64,000 nucleotides of DNA from Nonomuraea jabiensis (GTDB lineage: Bacteria > Actinomycetota > Actinomycetes > Streptosporangiales > Streptosporangiaceae), in the NCBI RefSeq assembly GCF_014204795.1, contig NZ_JACHMB010000001.1:9808501-9872500 (forward strand), read 5' to 3'. Positions 34,840-43,266 of this stretch are shown piece after piece. A program made the position numbers and the translations under genes. The notes under the pieces are model-generated. The model was given only the letters and a program-made list of their open reading frames with translations, searched no databases and had not been told where the DNA came from. Every line of letters starts with the position of its first letter. Position 1 is the first letter of the stretch.

Positions 34840-34843
34840 CCGC

Positions 34844-34873
34844 GCGGGGGCCGCGCCTCGGCGCGGTCCCCCG
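34844..34873 (+). terminator. Terminator of the GH42 operon
   Basis: GGGGGCCGCGCC and GGCGCGGTCCCC form a 12-bp stem containing one G-U pair just after the Gfo/Idh stop codon. No T run follows. It separates the operon from the ankyrin-protein gene. Confidence 0.65.
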
Positions 34874-35000
34874 CTAGGATGGGAGGGCGTTGCCGGGCGC
34901 GTCCAGTCCGCGGGAAAGGGATCATCCCACCGGCGGCTCACCCCATGTGGTCGACGGACCTCGGCCCGAGCGCGCGGACCCGGGCAGCCGGAGGTTCGCC

Positions 35001-36320
35001 GTGTCCGATCTTCCCCAGCGCCCTTCGCTGGAGCATCTGCGCAAGCAGGCCAAACACCGCAAGCGTGCCCGGGGCGTCCCGCTGAGCCGGGCGCAGTTCG
35101 AGCTGGCCCGCGAGTACGGCTTCCCGAGCTGGCCGAAGCTGGTCGAGCACGTACGCCTGGCCGCCCTGGAGGGCATCGAGCGGGCGCTGGTCCTGGCCGA
35201 TCCGGCCGCGCTGGCGGCGTTCCTGCCGGCCGGCGAGCCGGTCGGCGGCCTCCCGCCGCTGCTGGTGCTGCTGCGGCGGGCCGTCGCCCCCGCCGAGCGG
35301 GTACGCGAGTGCGCCCGGCTCCTGCTGGACGCGGGCGCCGACCCCGGCAGCCACACCGTCGAGCGGGACGGCGAAGGCAGGCGGACGGCGCTGTTCGACG
35401 CCGTGGAGCGGGGTGACCTGGCCCTGGTCCGGCTCCTCGTCGAGCGTGGCGCGCCCGCCGACGAGGACGCCTTCTACCACGCGTGCGAGCAGTCGGACCC
35501 GGCCTTCCTCGACCTCCTCCACCGGCCCGGCTTCGAGCGCATGGTGGTGCACAAGCTGGACTTCGAGGACGCGGCGGGGCTGCGCTGGTTCCTCGACCGC
35601 GGCGCCGACGTGAACGCCTGCCGCGCCCTGCACCACGCCATCGCCCGCGGCCGGGGCGTCGCCATCCTGACGATGCTCCTGGACGCGGGCGCGGACGTGA
35701 ACCTGCCATGGGACCGCTGGGACGTCGGCCGCCGTCCCCTCGCGCTGGCCGCCCGCTGCGGCCATCTGGCGGCGTACGAGCTGCTGGCCTCGCGGGGCGC
35801 GACGGCCGACCTGGATCCGGTGGACGCCGCCGACCTGGATCCGGTGGACGCCGCCGTCCTGGCGGTGGCCCGGGGCGAGTCGGCGCGCCTGCCCGCCGCG
35901 CCGCCGCCGGCTCTCGGCAACCCGGCGGACAGCGGGGACTACGGCTGGGCGCTGGGCCAGTTCGCCCTCCTGGGCCGTACCGACGTGGTCCGGACCCTGC
36001 TGGACGCCGGGATGGCAGTGGACACGCGCGGCTGGAGCAACTTCACGCCGCTCGACCAGGCCGCCATGCACGGCCGCGCGGCGACGGTGCGGCTGCTCAT
36101 CGAGCGCGGCGCCGATCTGGACGACCGCGCCTTCGACGAGGAGGGCCCGACCCCGCTGGACTGCGCGCTGTGGGGGCTGCGCCACAACCGCGCGCAGGAC
36201 GGCGACTACCTCGGCACGGTGGCGGCCCTCCTGGAGGCGGGCGCCCCCACCCGCCTGGGCCCGCCCACGGGCGACCCGGCCGTCGACCACCTCTTTCTCA
36301 CCAGGATCAGCCGAGCTTGA
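35001..36320 (+). CDS. Ankyrin-repeat protein
   Basis: 439 residues from a GTG with GGAGG upstream. The N-terminus (LPQRPSLEHLRKQAKHRKRA, then FGFPSWPKLVEHV-like) is the head found on many actinobacterial ankyrin proteins. Ankyrin repeats follow from about residue 95: RECARLLLDAGADP, TALFDAVERGDLALVRLLVERGAP, LTMLLDAGADVN, PLALAARCGHLAAYELLASRGA, TPLDQAAMHGRAATVRLLIERGAD and ALLEAGAPT. A 24-bp exact tandem duplication at 35808-35855 doubles DLDPVDAA. It is presumably a cytoplasmic protein-binding scaffold; its partner is unknown. Its end overlaps the convergent hydrolase by 14 bp. Confidence 0.88.
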   Translation: MSDLPQRPSLEHLRKQAKHRKRARGVPLSRAQFELAREYGFPSWPKLVEHVRLAALEGIERALVLADPAALAAFLPAGEPVGGLPPLLVLLRRAVAPAERVRECARLLLDAGADPGSHTVERDGEGRRTALFDAVERGDLALVRLLVERGAPADEDAFYHACEQSDPAFLDLLHRPGFERMVVHKLDFEDAAGLRWFLDRGADVNACRALHHAIARGRGVAILTMLLDAGADVNLPWDRWDVGRRPLALAARCGHLAAYELLASRGATADLDPVDAADLDPVDAAVLAVARGESARLPAAPPPALGNPADSGDYGWALGQFALLGRTDVVRTLLDAGMAVDTRGWSNFTPLDQAAMHGRAATVRLLIERGADLDDRAFDEEGPTPLDCALWGLRHNRAQDGDYLGTVAALLEAGAPTRLGPPTGDPAVDHLFLTRISRA

Positions 36321-37032
36321 GGAGGAGTTCCGACAGCTCGACCGGCATGGTGATCATGCAGTCGTGGCCGGTCGCCAGTTCCCACACCTGTGACGGGGTG
36401 CCGTTGGGCTGCGTCTCGGGGACGGGCCGGCGGACGACGCCCTCCGGCACGCCGACGGTGCTGTGGATGTGGGTCCGCGGGATCGCGTTCAGAGCCGGGT
36501 TGTCCAGCCGGACCGGCTGCTGGAAGCAGCGCACCGGCTGGTCCGACAGCATCGTACGCAGCCAGGCGACGTCCGCCGGGTCGGTGACCCCGAACAGGCC
36601 GGCGGGCGGCGGCAGCTCGGGCAGCGGCGGAACCCGCCAGCCGCCGCCGGACTGCGCGACGCGGTCGATCAGGGCCCGGGTCACGGGCTGGACGTCGGCC
36701 GCGCTTTCGCCGTCCCGCGGGACCATCGCGTCGAGGTAGACCAGCCGTGCGATCCGGTCCGGGACCCGGTTGGCGGCCGACGAGACGACCAGGCCCGCGT
36801 AGCTGTGCCCCACGAGGATCACGTCGGTGAGGTCCTCCTCGAGGATCAGCCCGACGATGTCCTCGACGTGCGTGTCCAGCCCGACCTCGGGGCCGAGCAG
36901 ATGGGCCTTGTCGCCGAAGCCGGTCAGCGACGGCGCGACCACCCGGTGCCCGGCCGACTCCAGCAACGGGACGACCCGCTCCCAGCACTGTCCGCTGTGC
37001 CAGGCACCGTGTACCAGTACATAAGTTGCCAT
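36307..37032 (-). CDS. Alpha/beta hydrolase
   Basis: 241 residues. YVLVHGAWHSGQCWERVVPLLESAGHRVVAPSL is the N-terminal signature with the HGAW oxyanion loop, VILVGHSYAGLVVSS carries the nucleophile Ser, and LATGHDCMITMPVELSELLL carries the catalytic His. This is the salicylate-esterase/hydroxynitrile-lyase-like branch of small hydrolases; the substrate is unknown. It is divergent from an XRE regulator that may control it. Confidence 0.87.
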   Translation of the reverse strand: MATYVLVHGAWHSGQCWERVVPLLESAGHRVVAPSLTGFGDKAHLLGPEVGLDTHVEDIVGLILEEDLTDVILVGHSYAGLVVSSAANRVPDRIARLVYLDAMVPRDGESAADVQPVTRALIDRVAQSGGGWRVPPLPELPPPAGLFGVTDPADVAWLRTMLSDQPVRCFQQPVRLDNPALNAIPRTHIHSTVGVPEGVVRRPVPETQPNGTPSQVWELATGHDCMITMPVELSELLLKLG

Positions 37033-37135
37033 GGTTCGCCAGGCTGCCGACCAGGCCCGGACCGAGCCAGAGCCCCCGCGATCCTGGGGGTGACAGGACC
37101 AGGCACGCAGGCGGCCGCCCGAATACAGTGCGAAG

Positions 37136-37978
37136 ATGAGCGAATCGAACCTGCTGGGTGATTACGTGCGCGCGCGCCGCGAGCTCGTCACTCCCGAACA
37201 GGTCGGCATCCCCGTCTCGGGGGTGCGGCGCGTGCCGGGCCTGCGCCGGGAAGAGGTCGCGATGCTGGCCGGCATCAGCGCCGACTACTACCTGCGCCTG
37301 GAACAGGGCCGCGACCGCAACCCCTCCGCGCAGGTCCTGGAGGCCATCGCCCGCGTGCTGCGGCTCGACGACGACGCCACGGCGTACCTGCTGCGGCTCG
37401 GTGCGGGCAAACCCCGCCGGCAGCGGCGCCGGCCCAGGAAGGAGACCGTGCCGCCGGGCGTGGCCCAGCTCGTCGCCACGCTCCCGCTGCCCGCGTACGT
37501 GGAGGGCCGCTACTTCGACGTCCTGGCCGCCAACGCCCTGGCCACCGCTCTGTCGCCGCGCCTCGTGGCGGGGGCCAACCGCCTGCGGGACGTGTTCCTC
37601 GACCCCGCCGAGCAGGCGCTCCACCCGTACTGGGAGGGCGCCGCCGCGGGCATGGTGGCCGGCTTCCGCGAGTCCGTCGGCACCGACACGGACGACCCCC
37701 GCTTCATCGAGCTCGTCGGGGAGCTCTCCCTCGCCAGCCCCCTCTTCAGCCGGCTCTGGGCCCGCCACGACGTGGAGGCGTGCGAGGGCGCGTCCAAGCA
37801 CATCGACCACCCGCAGGTCGGCGCCCTGCGGCTGAACCGGGAGAGGCTGGGCGTCGGCGGCGCGTCCGGCCAGACGCTCGTCGTCTTCCACCCGGACCCC
37901 GGCACCGACGACGCCGACAAGCTCGCGCTTCTCGCCTCGGCCATGAGCGTGACCCCACAAATGAGGCCAGCGGGGTGA
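37136..37978 (+). CDS. XRE-family regulator with MmyB-like ligand domain
   Basis: 280 residues. The HTH segment RRVPGLRREEVAMLAGISADYYLRLEQGRDRNPSAQVLEAIARVLRL is the hallmark of the actinobacterial MmyB/MltR-like group; the C-terminal 170 residues (YVEGRYFDVLAANALATALSPRL, then FVELVGELS-like and LNRERLGVGGASGQTLVVFHPDPGT) form the PAS-like MmyB domain. These proteins often sit divergent to a short-chain dehydrogenase or hydrolase and repress it. Here the divergent gene is the alpha/beta hydrolase, 103 bp away. Confidence 0.87.
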   Translation: MSESNLLGDYVRARRELVTPEQVGIPVSGVRRVPGLRREEVAMLAGISADYYLRLEQGRDRNPSAQVLEAIARVLRLDDDATAYLLRLGAGKPRRQRRRPRKETVPPGVAQLVATLPLPAYVEGRYFDVLAANALATALSPRLVAGANRLRDVFLDPAEQALHPYWEGAAAGMVAGFRESVGTDTDDPRFIELVGELSLASPLFSRLWARHDVEACEGASKHIDHPQVGALRLNRERLGVGGASGQTLVVFHPDPGTDDADKLALLASAMSVTPQMRPAG

Positions 37979-38003
37979 AAGATCCTGCAAAGAACCATAT
38001 GAC

Positions 38004-39647
38004 GTGACGAAAGCCACGGTCCCAGCACGTAGAGTGACGGAACTGGAGAGGGGTCTGGGACGAGGCACGGTCGGGATGGTGTGGGAAGACGCGCCGTACC
38101 CGATGTTGACGGTCGATACCGCCGGCATCATCGAGCAGGCGAACGAGGCGGCCCGGCTGCTTCTCGCCGGCGCGGCCGCCAGCGTGCCGCTGGCGCGGGT
38201 GGCCCCGGCCTGGCTGTCGCGGGCCCATCACGACGTCTGTGCCGGGCGCCGGGTCGATCAGCGGGCCCGCGGGCCGGTCGGCGGGCCGGTGTTCGAGGCG
38301 CATCCCGTCCATGCCGGCCGTGACCGGGTCACGTGGTGGCTGGTCGACGTGGACGATCATCAGCAGGTCGTCGAGGAGCTGCGCGCCGAGCGGGAATGGA
38401 CCGCCTTCATGGTCGAGGCGTCCGTCGAGCTGCTGTCGTCGCTCAACCTGGAGCGTTGCCTGGAGGCGACCGCGCGCCTGGCCGCCCGGCGGCTCGCCGA
38501 CGCCGCGCTGGTCGTCATGCCGCTGGACCCGCGCCGGTACGCGATCGTCTCCTGCGATCCGCGGGGCGAGGTGTCCCGCGAGCACGCCTCCGTCGATCCC
38601 CGTACGCTCCCGGGGCTGGTGGAGGCGCTGCAGGGCTTCCCTCCGGCGCCCACCCGGTGGGTGGAGCCGGCCGAGGCGCCCGGCTGGGTGCTGCGCGACC
38701 TGGGCGGCGAGGTGGGCTCCGTGGCGGTGACCGCGCTGCCCGGCCATGGCCTGGCCACGGGCGCGCTGGTGCTGCTGCGCCGTACCCCTCGGGCGGGTTT
38801 CTCGGACGCCGAGAAGGTGTTCGCGCCGCTGTTCACCGCGTGGGCGGGCGCGGCGATCTCGGTCGCGCGGCTGTACGCCGAGCAGGCCGCCATCGCCGAG
38901 ACCCTGATGGCCGAGCTGCTGCCGCCCACGGCGCCGCCGCTGGAGGGCGTGGAGCTGGCCGCCCGCTACCGGCCCGCGGGCGACAGCGAGCGCGTCGGCG
39001 GCGACTTCTACGACGTGCATCCCGTCGGCGGCTCCGGCCGGGAGTCGCTGGTGGTGCTCGGCGACGTGTCCGGCAAGGGCCTGGAGGCGGCCGTGCTCAC
39101 CGGCCGGATCCGCAACATCCTGCGAGCCCTGGTGCCGCTGGCCGACGACCACCATCGGGTGCTGGAGCTGCTGAACGGCGCGCTGCTCGCCAACGGGGAT
39201 CCGACGAGCTTCGTCACGCTCGTCCTGGCCTCGATCGAGCGCCGCGCGCGCCAGCTCGTGGTGCGGCTGACCAGCGCCGGGCACCCGCCACCGCTGATCC
39301 TGCGCAACGACGGCCGCGTGGAGCCGGTCCACGCCGTCGGCACGCTGATCGGCCTGATGGAGCACATCACCAGCGTCACCGAGTCGGTGCTGCTGGAGCC
39401 CGGCGAGACGTGCCTGCTCTACAGCGACGGCATCGTGGAGGCCAGGGGCGGCCCGCTCGGCGACGAGTTCTTCGGCGAGGAGCGGCTGTGCGAGCAGCTC
39501 CGGCAGTGCGCCGGCATGCCTCCCGAAGCCCTGGCCGACCGCGTCCAGATGCTGGCCTGCCAGTGGGTCGGCGCCGGCGAGCACGACGACATGGCGGTCG
39601 TCGCCATCACCGCGCCCCGCGAGCCCTCTCACCGAGCGCCGCCATGA
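38004..39647 (+). CDS. PAS-GAF-SpoIIE-type (PP2C-like) protein phosphatase
   Basis: 547 residues with a GTG start. A PAS-like segment is at about residues 25-110 (APYPMLTVDTAGIIEQANEAARLLL), a GAF domain at about 130-290 (ASVELLSSLNLERCLEATARLAARRLAD) and a SpoIIE/RsbU phosphatase domain at about 300-540 (ELLPPTAPPLEGVELAARYRPA, VGGDFYDV, VVLGDVSGKGLEAAVLTGRI, TCLLYSDGIVEARG and EHDDMAVVAI). Metal-binding Asp residues are present. Such phosphatases dephosphorylate anti-sigma-factor antagonists in partner switching. The next gene, encoding a cobalamin-binding protein, overlaps as ATGA, which suggests the phosphatase works with a B12-based sensor. Confidence 0.9.
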   Translation: MTKATVPARRVTELERGLGRGTVGMVWEDAPYPMLTVDTAGIIEQANEAARLLLAGAAASVPLARVAPAWLSRAHHDVCAGRRVDQRARGPVGGPVFEAHPVHAGRDRVTWWLVDVDDHQQVVEELRAEREWTAFMVEASVELLSSLNLERCLEATARLAARRLADAALVVMPLDPRRYAIVSCDPRGEVSREHASVDPRTLPGLVEALQGFPPAPTRWVEPAEAPGWVLRDLGGEVGSVAVTALPGHGLATGALVLLRRTPRAGFSDAEKVFAPLFTAWAGAAISVARLYAEQAAIAETLMAELLPPTAPPLEGVELAARYRPAGDSERVGGDFYDVHPVGGSGRESLVVLGDVSGKGLEAAVLTGRIRNILRALVPLADDHHRVLELLNGALLANGDPTSFVTLVLASIERRARQLVVRLTSAGHPPPLILRNDGRVEPVHAVGTLIGLMEHITSVTESVLLEPGETCLLYSDGIVEARGGPLGDEFFGEERLCEQLRQCAGMPPEALADRVQMLACQWVGAGEHDDMAVVAITAPREPSHRAPP

Positions 39648-40708
39648 CGCCCGCCGTCGAGGAACGCGTCGAAACGTTGTGGGCGGCGGCCACGGCCGGG
39701 GACGAGTACGCCGCCGCGGACGCGGCGCTGGCCGCGCTCGACGCCGGGATGCCGATGGAGACCCTGCTGCTGGACGTCGTCGCCGCCGTGCAGGCGCGCG
39801 TCGGCCTGGAGTGGGCGGCCGGCCGCATCACGGTCGCCCAGGAGCACACCGCCACGGCCGTCAACGAGCGCGTCCTCGCGGTGCTGGCCCATCAACCCGC
39901 CGCGCGACGGAGTCGGGAGCCGGGCCGGGGCCGCATCACGGTGGCCTGCGTCCACGGCGAGTGGCACGCGTTCCCGGCGCGGCTGCTGGCCGAGGTACTG
40001 CGGCTACGCGGCTGGCACGTCGACTACCTGGGCGCGCAGGTGCCCACCCCGCACCTGGTCGCCCACCTGCACCGGACGAACCCGGACGCGGTGGCGCTGT
40101 CCGGCTCGCTCGCGCCCCGGCTGCCGGCCGCGCACGCGGCCATCACCTCGTGCCAGGCGGTGGGCACGCCGGTGCTGGTCGGCGGCGCCGCCTTCGGCCC
40201 GGACGGGCGCTACGCGCGGCTGCTCGGAGCCGACGCCTGGGCCCCGGACGCGTGCGCCGCCGCCGACCTCCTGGCCGGCGGGCCGCCACCGTGCCGGACC
40301 GCGTCCGGCCGCGGCGCCGGCGAGCCTCCGCACCTGGCCGGCCCCGAGTACGCCGCCCTCACCGGATCGGCCGCGGACCTGGTGAGAAGCGTCGCGGAAG
40401 AGCTGGCCCGGCGCGTGCCCGAGCTGGCACCGGCCTACGCGGAGCGGCGGCTCGCGCACCCCGTCGAGGACGTCGCGTCCATCATCGACTACCTGAGGGC
40501 CGCCCTGTACGTCGACGACCCCGAGCTGTTCTCCTCCTTCGTGGACTGGATGGCGGAGGTCCTCACGGCGCGCGGCATCCCGGCGCGCATGCTGCTCCCC
40601 GTCCTGGAGGCGCTGGCCGAACGCCTTCCCGGCTCCCCTCGCGCGCTCGTCATGCTGGAGGGAGCGCACGACGTGGCCCGGCGACACCGCGCAGGTGACC
40701 GTCGCTAA
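39644..40708 (+). CDS. CarH-like cobalamin-binding (B12) sensor protein
   Basis: 354 residues. The N-terminal helical cap is followed by a B12-binding Rossmann domain. Trp57 and Glu67-His68 form the W-x9-EH motif characteristic of adenosylcobalamin photoreceptor domains, and GEWHAF (Glu106, His108) occupies the place of the cobalamin-ligating E/D-x-H motif; VALSGSLAPRLPAAHAAI and GTPVLVGGAAFG complete the fold. There is no DNA-binding domain. The last 120 residues (HPVEDVASIIDYLRAALYVDDPELFSSFVDWMAEVL) form a helical output domain. Overlap with the SpoIIE-type phosphatase suggests light or B12 input to stress signalling (inference). Confidence 0.85.
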   Translation: MTPAVEERVETLWAAATAGDEYAAADAALAALDAGMPMETLLLDVVAAVQARVGLEWAAGRITVAQEHTATAVNERVLAVLAHQPAARRSREPGRGRITVACVHGEWHAFPARLLAEVLRLRGWHVDYLGAQVPTPHLVAHLHRTNPDAVALSGSLAPRLPAAHAAITSCQAVGTPVLVGGAAFGPDGRYARLLGADAWAPDACAAADLLAGGPPPCRTASGRGAGEPPHLAGPEYAALTGSAADLVRSVAEELARRVPELAPAYAERRLAHPVEDVASIIDYLRAALYVDDPELFSSFVDWMAEVLTARGIPARMLLPVLEALAERLPGSPRALVMLEGAHDVARRHRAGDRR

Positions 40709-40739
40709 TGCCGTATCAGGGAATGTTTGCCCGGTTGTG
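40709..40739. repeat. Solitary IS630-like terminal sequence
   Basis: TGCCGTATCAGGGAATGTTT and the following bases match about 25 of 30 positions of the right end of the IS630 element at 47.06-47.10 kb (TGCCGTAGCAGGCAACTGTT and on). It starts directly after the TAA of the B12-protein gene. No partner end or transposase is attached, so it is a relic of a related element. Confidence 0.5.
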
Positions 40740-40852
40740 CTAGCTAGCTCGGCCAGGTGGCGTGGAGTCTCTGAGAGTGCGTTACGCGAGCTGATGCCCC
40801 TTTCGTCGTTGCGGTTGGATGAGGTCTGCGGGTCGGTGGGTCGCTGTTCGGT

Positions 40853-41182
40853 CTACGGGCGCGGCTGGGTGAACAAGCCGGGCTCGGTTTCGACGAGGAT
40901 GCGGCGGCTGGCCAGGCGTTTGAGCTTGGCGCGGACGTTTTGGATGCCGTTGGGCGTCAGGGGCAGGCCCATCGCCGGCGCCAGGTCGCGGGCGCGTAGA
41001 GAGCCCTCGGCCTGGCCGAAGACGGTGAGGATCTGCTGGTAGTAGGGATGATCGAAGCCGAACAGCCGCGGCGCGTCCGGTTCGGCCGGAGCGGGGTCCG
41101 CTTCAGCGAGGGACAGGAGCGTCTTGCGGCTGATCCGCAGATGCTCGGCCTCCTGGCTGAGTTCACTGAGCCGCGCGGTCAA
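40853..41182 (-). CDS. Coiled-coil plus winged-helix protein carried in IS element A
   Basis: 109 residues from a TTG at 41182; the open frame continues upstream past the transposase stop (LLDRLDAREQALTRQIEQTQ), so the true start may overlap the transposase 3' end. A coiled coil (TARLSELSQEAEHLRISRKTL) is followed by FGFDHPYYQQILTVFGQAEG and a winged-helix-like part with AKLKRLASRRILVETEPGLF at the end. This type of protein is seen near actinobacterial insertion sequences; its function is unknown. It may be a cotransposed regulator. Confidence 0.6.
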   Translation of the reverse strand: MTARLSELSQEAEHLRISRKTLLSLAEADPAPAEPDAPRLFGFDHPYYQQILTVFGQAEGSLRARDLAPAMGLPLTPNGIQNVRAKLKRLASRRILVETEPGLFTQPRP

Positions 41183-41220
41183 GGAGTCGATGTCGGTCTG
41201 GGTCTGCTCGATCTGGCGGG

Positions 41221-42126
41221 TCAGGGCCTGTTCTCGGGCATCCAGCCGGTCCAGGAGCCAGGTTCCGGGTCGGGCGGGCGGGTATCGGGCCTGGTCATGT
41301 CCACCGCCAGGACGGCGTCGAAGGGGGTCAGACGCCGGGACATCACGTCCGTCATCGCCCAGTACACCCGTGATTCGGAACTCGATGGGAGATGCTCATA
41401 GTCGCGGACCAGGCGCCGGTGGAACATCAAGATCCCGTAGGTCTGCTCGACGACCCATCGTTTCGGCTGGGGCACGAATCCCTTGTCGGACCGGTTGCGT
41501 TCGACGATGTCCATGTCGATTCCCAGGCTGGCGCCATGGGCGACGACCGCGTTCTTGAATCCCTGGTCGACCAGCGCCTTGGTCACGCTTCCCTCGGTGA
41601 CGGCGGCGACCCGGTCCAGCAGGGCGATCCCGGCGGCGTTCTCGTGGGCTGAGGCCGCGAGCACGACGACCGTGATGACCAGGCCCAGCACGTCTACGGC
41701 CAGGCCTCGCTTGCGTCCCGGCTCCTTCTTGGCGACGTCCCGGCCGGTCGTTTCGGCGGGAACCCCGGCCGCGACGTGGACGCTTTGGGTGTCCAGCACG
41801 ACCAGGCTCGGGTCGGCTAATCGCTTCTTCTTCTCGCGCAGGTGCCAGCGCAGCAGGTCGTGGATCGTCTTGTCGGTGCCGTCGTCGTGCCATTTGGCGA
41901 AGTAGCAGTACGTCGCGCCCTTGGGCGGCAGATCATGGGGAAGATAGTCCCATTGGACGCCGGTTCGTCCCTGGTAGCGGATCGCGTTGACGATCTCACG
42001 CAGCGCATAGTTGCCTTCGTGGCCGCTGACCGAGGGGTGCGCGGCCTTCCACGCCGTCAGAACCGGCTCGATCAACGCCCACTGCGCGTCGGTTAAGTCG
42101 CTCGGGTACGGCTTACGCTCAGTCAC
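41221..42126 (-). CDS. IS5-family transposase (element A)
   Basis: 301 residues from GTG at 42126 (TERKPYPSDLTDAQWALIEPVL). The DUF4096-like N-terminus, then VLDTQSVHVAAG (first Asp) and LVDQGFKNAVVAHGASLGID and VEQTYGILMFHRRLVRDYEHLP (last catalytic Glu within the Y-like signature) are typical of IS5/IS427-type DDE transposases. The frame is uninterrupted, so the element may still be active. Confidence 0.87.
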   Translation of the reverse strand: MTERKPYPSDLTDAQWALIEPVLTAWKAAHPSVSGHEGNYALREIVNAIRYQGRTGVQWDYLPHDLPPKGATYCYFAKWHDDGTDKTIHDLLRWHLREKKKRLADPSLVVLDTQSVHVAAGVPAETTGRDVAKKEPGRKRGLAVDVLGLVITVVVLAASAHENAAGIALLDRVAAVTEGSVTKALVDQGFKNAVVAHGASLGIDMDIVERNRSDKGFVPQPKRWVVEQTYGILMFHRRLVRDYEHLPSSSESRVYWAMTDVMSRRLTPFDAVLAVDMTRPDTRPPDPEPGSWTGWMPENRP

Positions 42127-42212
42127 CGCGCCATCCCAGCACAACTGGACCCGCAGACTGGCGGTAACACAACAAATCCACACGATCACATAACGACATC
42201 ACGGATGCAGGC

Positions 42213-42887
42213 TCACGTAGGCACTCTCAGGGACTCGAGGGCGGCTAGGACGAGGTCGAGGCCGAAGGTGAACTCCTCCACCGGGTCGTAGCCGGCAGCG
42301 GCGAGCACCGCGGCGGACTCGTTGAGGTAGGGGAACTCGTCAGGAGGAAGCTGGGGCAGGAAGACGTCCTCGGCCATGTCCGCGAACTCATCGGCGGTGT
42401 CGAACGGCAGGCTGGCTTCCTGCAGGGCGAAACCGTAGACATAGCTGTCGAGCAACCAATTGGCGTGCGTCGCCATCAAGACCGGGAAGCCGGCCCTTCG
42501 CAGGCAGGCGGTGACCGCTTCGCGGTGGCGAAGGTTCGCGGGCCCCGGCGATGTCCGCGACTCCATCAGGCCGATCGCCCACGGGTGGCGGGCGAGAACC
42601 TGTCGGGCGGATACCGCCCGACGTCGCATCGCTGACTGCCAGTCGGTCTCTTCGGGCGGGAGCTCGATCTCCTCGAACACGACGTCGATCATGGCGTCCA
42701 GCAACTCCTCCTTGCTCGCCACGTAGTAGTAGAGCGACATCGCGCCCGCGCCGAGCGCGCCAGCCAGCCGGCGCATGCTCAGCCCTCCGACCCCCTCGCG
42801 GTCGGCGAGCCGAACCGCCTCGACCACCACCCGTTGCTTGCTCAGCGCCGCGTCTGACGCCACCTGGCGTTGTTCCCTCGCAGGCAC
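42213..42887 (-). CDS. TetR-family regulator, C-terminus altered by IS insertion
   Basis: 224 residues, GTG start. HTH: RVVVEAVRLADREGVGGLSMRRLAGALGAGAMSLYYYVASKEELLDAM. The TetR_C domain follows (RHPWAIGLMESRTSPGPANLRHREAV). The natural end near FGLDLVLAALE runs into the right inverted repeat of IS element A, which contributes SLRVPT and the stop, so a few terminal residues are replaced. Function is probably kept. It is divergent from the DUF6326 membrane-protein gene, with palindromes between them. Confidence 0.85.
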   Translation of the reverse strand: MPAREQRQVASDAALSKQRVVVEAVRLADREGVGGLSMRRLAGALGAGAMSLYYYVASKEELLDAMIDVVFEEIELPPEETDWQSAMRRRAVSARQVLARHPWAIGLMESRTSPGPANLRHREAVTACLRRAGFPVLMATHANWLLDSYVYGFALQEASLPFDTADEFADMAEDVFLPQLPPDEFPYLNESAAVLAAAGYDPVEEFTFGLDLVLAALESLRVPT

Positions 42888-42948
42888 GGGTCTCCTCTCG
42901 CTCGCTCGAGCGGCTTGACAATCGTCCAGCGCACGGTCATGGCCCAGC

Positions 42949-42964
42949 GTACTACTCGTAGTAC
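42949..42964. promoter_or_regulatory. TetR operator-like palindrome
   Basis: GTACTACTCGTAGTAC has perfect 7-bp arms around 2 bp and is followed by a second symmetric cluster (GTACGACGTACGATGTAC at 42968-42985). Both lie between the divergent TetR and DUF6326 genes, where the TetR protein would bind to repress itself and its target. Confidence 0.65.
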
Positions 42965-43266
42965 AGCGTACGACGTACGATGTACGAACCAGCGAGAGTC
43001 GTAGCTCGGACGTGAGGAGGCTCCTGTGGGAATCGAACAGCGATCGAGTGCCGGAGTACGCCTGGCGCCGGGGGCGAGTCCGCCGGGGCGACGACGATGC
43101 GTGCCGCCGACCGGCACCGCTACGGCCTGCCCTCAGCGCTCGAGTCGTCCGAGGTCCGGGCTACCGCTGCCCGGTCGAGGCGATGTGCTCGTTCAGGTGG
43201 GCGCGGCCTCGGTACATCCCTGCCGCCACTCCGGCGGAGGGACCGCTCCTCTCGAAAGAAGAACCG

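Larger units (their letters stand above)
40765..42236. mobile_element. IS5-family insertion sequence (element A)
   Basis: Imperfect terminal inverted repeats of about 27 bp at 40765-40791 and 42210-42236 share the cores TGAGAGTGC and ACG-GAGC (GAGTCTCTGAGAGTGC on the left, GAGTCCCTGAGAGTGC on the right). Inside are a transposase gene and, downstream of it on the same strand, a second short gene. The right end supplies the last codons and stop of the adjoining TetR gene. No clear target duplication could be read. Confidence 0.7.

Noticed and set aside
39400..40850. Cobalamin riboswitch near the B12-binding protein gene
   Set aside because: The gene overlaps the upstream phosphatase gene with no leader, and no B12-box or riboswitch-like stem set was seen around 38.0 kb either.
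43012..43266. N-terminal extension of the DUF6326 protein, in frame from 43012
   Set aside because: The added 85 residues are Arg-rich with no membrane or family features; the ATG at 43267 has a good ribosome site and fits the family start.
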